This document shows positions 41,921-44,127 of a DNA stretch of 44,127 bases, piece after piece. A program made the position numbers and the translations under genes. Every line of letters starts with the position of its first letter. Positions within the stretch are counted from its first letter, which is position 1. Origin of the DNA: Cryobacterium frigoriphilum (GTDB lineage: Bacteria > Actinomycetota > Actinomycetes > Actinomycetales > Microbacteriaceae); assembly GCF_004403305.1 (NCBI RefSeq), contig NZ_SOHE01000091.1, positions 1 through 44,127 on the forward strand, given 5' to 3'. Under the pieces are notes generated by a model, which was given only the letters and a program-made list of their open reading frames with translations, did no database searches and was not told where the DNA came from.

Positions 41921-42814
41921 TCAGTGGGCAGAAGTCCCGGCTCCGTCAAGAGAGATTCCTTTGGACAGCATGAACTGCTGGGCATCGACCTGATTTCCGT
42001 CGACACGGGTTTCGAAATGAACGTGACAACCGGTTGACAGTCCCGTCGAACCAACGAGGGCGATAATTTCGCCAGCGGCGACTGATTCCCCCGAATCGAC
42101 GAGCAGTTTGCTGTTGTGTGCGTACCCGGTCTGAACGCCATCGCCGTGGTCGATGAGTACCCACTGGCCGTAGGAGCCCTGATAGCCCGAATCCACAATG
42201 ATGCCCCCGGCAGCGGCGAACACCGGCTGCCCGCACGACGCGGCAATGTCGGTGCCGTTATGGTGACCACCGACGCCGTCAACGGGACGGTCGGGGCGAG
42301 GGCCGTAGGAGCTGGAAATTCTGCCGAGCACGGGCAACGCCCAGCCCTCTTTACTGAGCTGGCTCGCGTCCAGACTGGCCCACGATCCGTTGCTGGCAAT
42401 CTCCGTGTACGAGGCCGGAACGGGAATGTCGCTGACGGCGAATCCATCTCGCACAAGCGGAACCGCGGCTGTGTTGGTCACGCTGAGAGTTTGCGACGTT
42501 TGGCTGGTGACCGACCCACTGACGGATGCGGTCGCCCCGTTCGATGTGGCCGCCAGATTCGAGGGTGTGGCGAGAGCGGGCAGGGTAGCGCCGACGGTAA
42601 AGAGCGCGATCATGACCATGGCCCCACCGGCGGTGGCGCGTTTGCGGGGTGATCGCGGGGCCGGCCTCGATGGTACGGTTTCGCGACGCAGCAGAGGCCG
42701 ATCGGACACACTCGAGCGGATGCGATTCTCCATCGCACGCGCATCGCGCCGCGAGAGAAGAGGCACCGCCGTGGCGGCAACGGGTGCTGTGGCCACGTGT
42801 CCGCTGCTATCCAC
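41921..42814 (-). CDS. M23 (LytM) peptidase, membrane anchored (paralogue)
   Basis: 297 residues from GTG (MDSSGHVATAP). Same plan as the copper-island enzyme at 20373: a cytoplasmic segment of about 60 residues, one TM (GAMVMIALFTVGATLPALA), and (S/A)YTE(I/T)AS(N/D)GSWASL.ASQLS followed by GWALPVLGRISS. The M23 domain has HNGTD, GYAHNS and CHVHFE. All zinc ligands and both disulfide cysteines are kept. It lies beside a second DUF6153 gene, repeating the island's gene pairing outside the island. Confidence 0.85.
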   Translation of the reverse strand: MDSSGHVATAPVAATAVPLLSRRDARAMENRIRSSVSDRPLLRRETVPSRPAPRSPRKRATAGGAMVMIALFTVGATLPALATPSNLAATSNGATASVSGSVTSQTSQTLSVTNTAAVPLVRDGFAVSDIPVPASYTEIASNGSWASLDASQLSKEGWALPVLGRISSSYGPRPDRPVDGVGGHHNGTDIAASCGQPVFAAAGGIIVDSGYQGSYGQWVLIDHGDGVQTGYAHNSKLLVDSGESVAAGEIIALVGSTGLSTGCHVHFETRVDGNQVDAQQFMLSKGISLDGAGTSAH

Positions 42815-43015
42815 GGAAGAGTGCCTGTTCGAGAGCGGCTAGTCGAGCAAAGTGAGCGAAGTAAATGGTGGCGTCCTTGTACATGATTCGAAGAGAAAGT
42901 TTTGGTTTCCCGCTGGCGGGCAGCTGCCAGCGGGGGATTCCGGTCGCGAGCGGTTCACGCTGTGGCCCACGACTGCGCTCGTGCACCCCGGTGGGGCCAC
43001 CAGAGCGCTGCGGTA

Positions 43016-43471
43016 TTAGACGCGGCTGATCGAGAGCAGGGTGAGGCTGGGGCAGTGAATCGACAGGGGTGCAGCACGCACAAGATCCGGTGTATGGCCA
43101 TCGGCATCGCGGAGCCAGCCAAGTGTGGCCGGGCGCCGTGCGAGGAACCCCGAGACCACGAGCGCGAGCATCAGAACGGAGGCCAGGGCGAGCAAAACTC
43201 GTTCAAGAATGTCGTCGTGCGTGCCCGTCGTGAGACCGGCGGCTACGGGCACCGCCATATCTGTAGCTGCCAGGACGTCGTCGCTGTGGCCGGAACCGAG
43301 TGAGAGTGACATAGTTGCCGACGCCGTTGGAGACCCCTGCACGTCGTGCGCGGTCACCTCCGAGTGCATTGTGAGCACGCCCGCGAGCAGCACGGCAAAG
43401 GCCACAAAAGCTAGGACGGCTGATGGGGTGGAATGGCTCGCCATCCGGCGTGCCGTGCGGTCCTGCCTCAT
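43016..43471 (-). CDS. DUF6153-family membrane protein (paralogue)
   Basis: 151 residues from ATG 43471, with GGAGA upstream; a longer frame to 43603 is not supported. Same layout as 19096-19533: TM1 (VLAFVAFAVLLAGVLTMHSEVTAHD), a loop, TM2 (VLLALASVLMLALVVSGFLARRP) and the tail SLTLLSISRV. The two likely arose by duplication or repeated capture together with the M23 partner. Confidence 0.75.
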   Translation of the reverse strand: MRQDRTARRMASHSTPSAVLAFVAFAVLLAGVLTMHSEVTAHDVQGSPTASATMSLSLGSGHSDDVLAATDMAVPVAAGLTTGTHDDILERVLLALASVLMLALVVSGFLARRPATLGWLRDADGHTPDLVRAAPLSIHCPSLTLLSISRV

Positions 43472-43559
43472 GTCATCTCCGTGTTGAGCAGCAGTCCCTC
43501 TGGCGCCGCCGATTACCCCCTTTGAACTGTACCTGACGAGAAAAGTGTGAATGCTGAGC

Positions 43560-43700
43560 GGGGCGGCTCGACGCGCAGAACCCGGATGCAGAGATCGCAG
43601 CAACGATCGCCGAGCTCCAGGGCACGGGCGTGATGCCAGTCAGCGAAGCGAGTCTGCCGCTGGTCGGCCTGGCGAGAGAAGACCTGGCGGTCGCGTCATG
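43560..43700 (+). pseudogene. Unassigned coding remnant
   Basis: A frame without start reads RLDAQNPDAEIAATIAELQ...SEASLPLVGLAREDLAVAS and stops at 43700. Codon pattern looks coding but the piece is too short to assign. It ends 23 bp before the cupin gene. Confidence 0.3.
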
Positions 43701-43722
43701 AGCGCGGCTATAGGCTGCGGTG

Positions 43723-44029
43723 ATGGAATTCGTCGAGCACCCCTTCTCCACACTCAACTGGAACGCCCTCGACCACACGGTGCACAGCGGCCTCACCGGC
43801 GAAGCGCACTGGCGCACTGTGCAGATCGGCGACACGCGTCTGCGGATGGTCGAGTACACGCCCGGTTACGTCGCCGACCATTGGTGCACCCGCGGGCACC
43901 TGCTGCTCGTGCTCGAAGGATCAGTGCGCACCGAACTCGATGACGGGCGTGTGTTCGACCTGGCAGCGGGCAACAGTTATCAGGTTGGATCCGAGATGGA
44001 GGCGCACCGATCAAGCACAATGGTCGGCG
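43723..44029 (+). pseudogene. DHCW-motif cupin, 3' end replaced by IS3
   Basis: 102 codons of a small cupin: TLNWNALDHTVHSG, LRMVEYTPGYVADHWCTRGHLLLVLEG and ELDDGRVFDLAAGNSYQVGSEMEAHRSST. The DHWC and GHLL...LEG motifs mark the DHCW-type single-domain cupins of unknown role (about 105-110 residues), so only the last few residues are lost. The frame has no stop before the IS and continues in phase through the IS end into OrfA. Confidence 0.72.
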
Positions 44030-44127
44030 TGGCCCTGCCCCCGTTGACTGGACACCTCACAAGAGAGAATGTTCACATGGGAAACACACGTCGGGAGTTC
44101 ACTCCTGAGTACAAAGACGAAGCCGTG
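44030..44127 (+). mobile_element. 5' end of an IS3-family element (right copy, cut by window edge)
   Basis: Exact reverse complement of 2-99, starting TGGCCCTGCCCCCG. It interrupts the cupin gene. Both copies are transcribed outward from the window. Confidence 0.82.
44077..44127 (+). CDS. IS3-family transposase OrfA, N-terminal fragment (right copy)
   Basis: Seventeen codons identical to the left copy (TRREFTPEYKDEAV). It runs off the right edge and is in the same frame as the interrupted cupin, 118 codons downstream of that gene's ATG. Confidence 0.75.
   Translation, partial: MGNTRREFTPEYKDEAV

Overview
High-GC DNA with actinobacterial gene content (QorR/Qor2-like redox pair, CcdA/TlpA, CsoR-type operators, DUF6153 and M23 cell-wall proteins), most likely from a member of the Microbacteriaceae; the family assignment is inference. 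Both window ends are the same 98 bp in inverted orientation, the 5' end of an IS3-family element, so the window probably stops at IS copies that an assembly could not cross.

Layout. 1-736: IS3 end, a 17-codon ORF and an orphan Pycsar-type membrane effector. 782-4975: an IS21-family element (istA/istB, multiple terminal repeats, 6-bp target duplication ATCCTG) whose left terminal repeats were split by an IS110-family element; the IS110 leader appears to encode a bridge RNA whose target and donor guides can be read against the real junctions. 5215-10305: accessory genes, including a HEPN/zinc-ribbon protein, a small membrane protein, a Trp/Arg-repeat protein and a DUF3800-like protein. 10405-10627 and 29887-30111: two near-identical direct repeats of about 225 bp, each ending in the 3' half of a tRNA-Gln gene. 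They bracket a 19.5-kb copper-resistance island with no integrase or relaxase, which looks like a cis-mobilisable element. 30294-44127: accessory DNA with toxin-antitoxin-like pairs, several gene remnants (DUF4143 ATPase, SRPBCC, VOC), small regulator/enzyme pairs, a second DUF6153/M23 module and a cupin gene cut by the right-hand IS3.

The copper island reads as a complete envelope system: a CopZ chaperone and CopA Cu(I) ATPase under two CsoR-type operators, a two-component system, a DUF305 lipoprotein, a Tat-exported multicopper oxidase with a Met-rich insert, a second P1B ATPase with a non-standard CPD motif, a TlpA/CcdA thiol-redox pair, two LytM/M23 peptidases, a BNR-type lipoprotein, a YncE-like propeller, and an ArsR-MFS metal efflux pair. 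No csoR gene is present, so that repressor would have to act from elsewhere.

The most novel items are the IS110 bridge RNA caught with its own target (IS21 terminal repeats), the tRNA-Gln-delimited copper island, and the CPD-motif ATPase with a cysteine-free N-terminal HMA domain.
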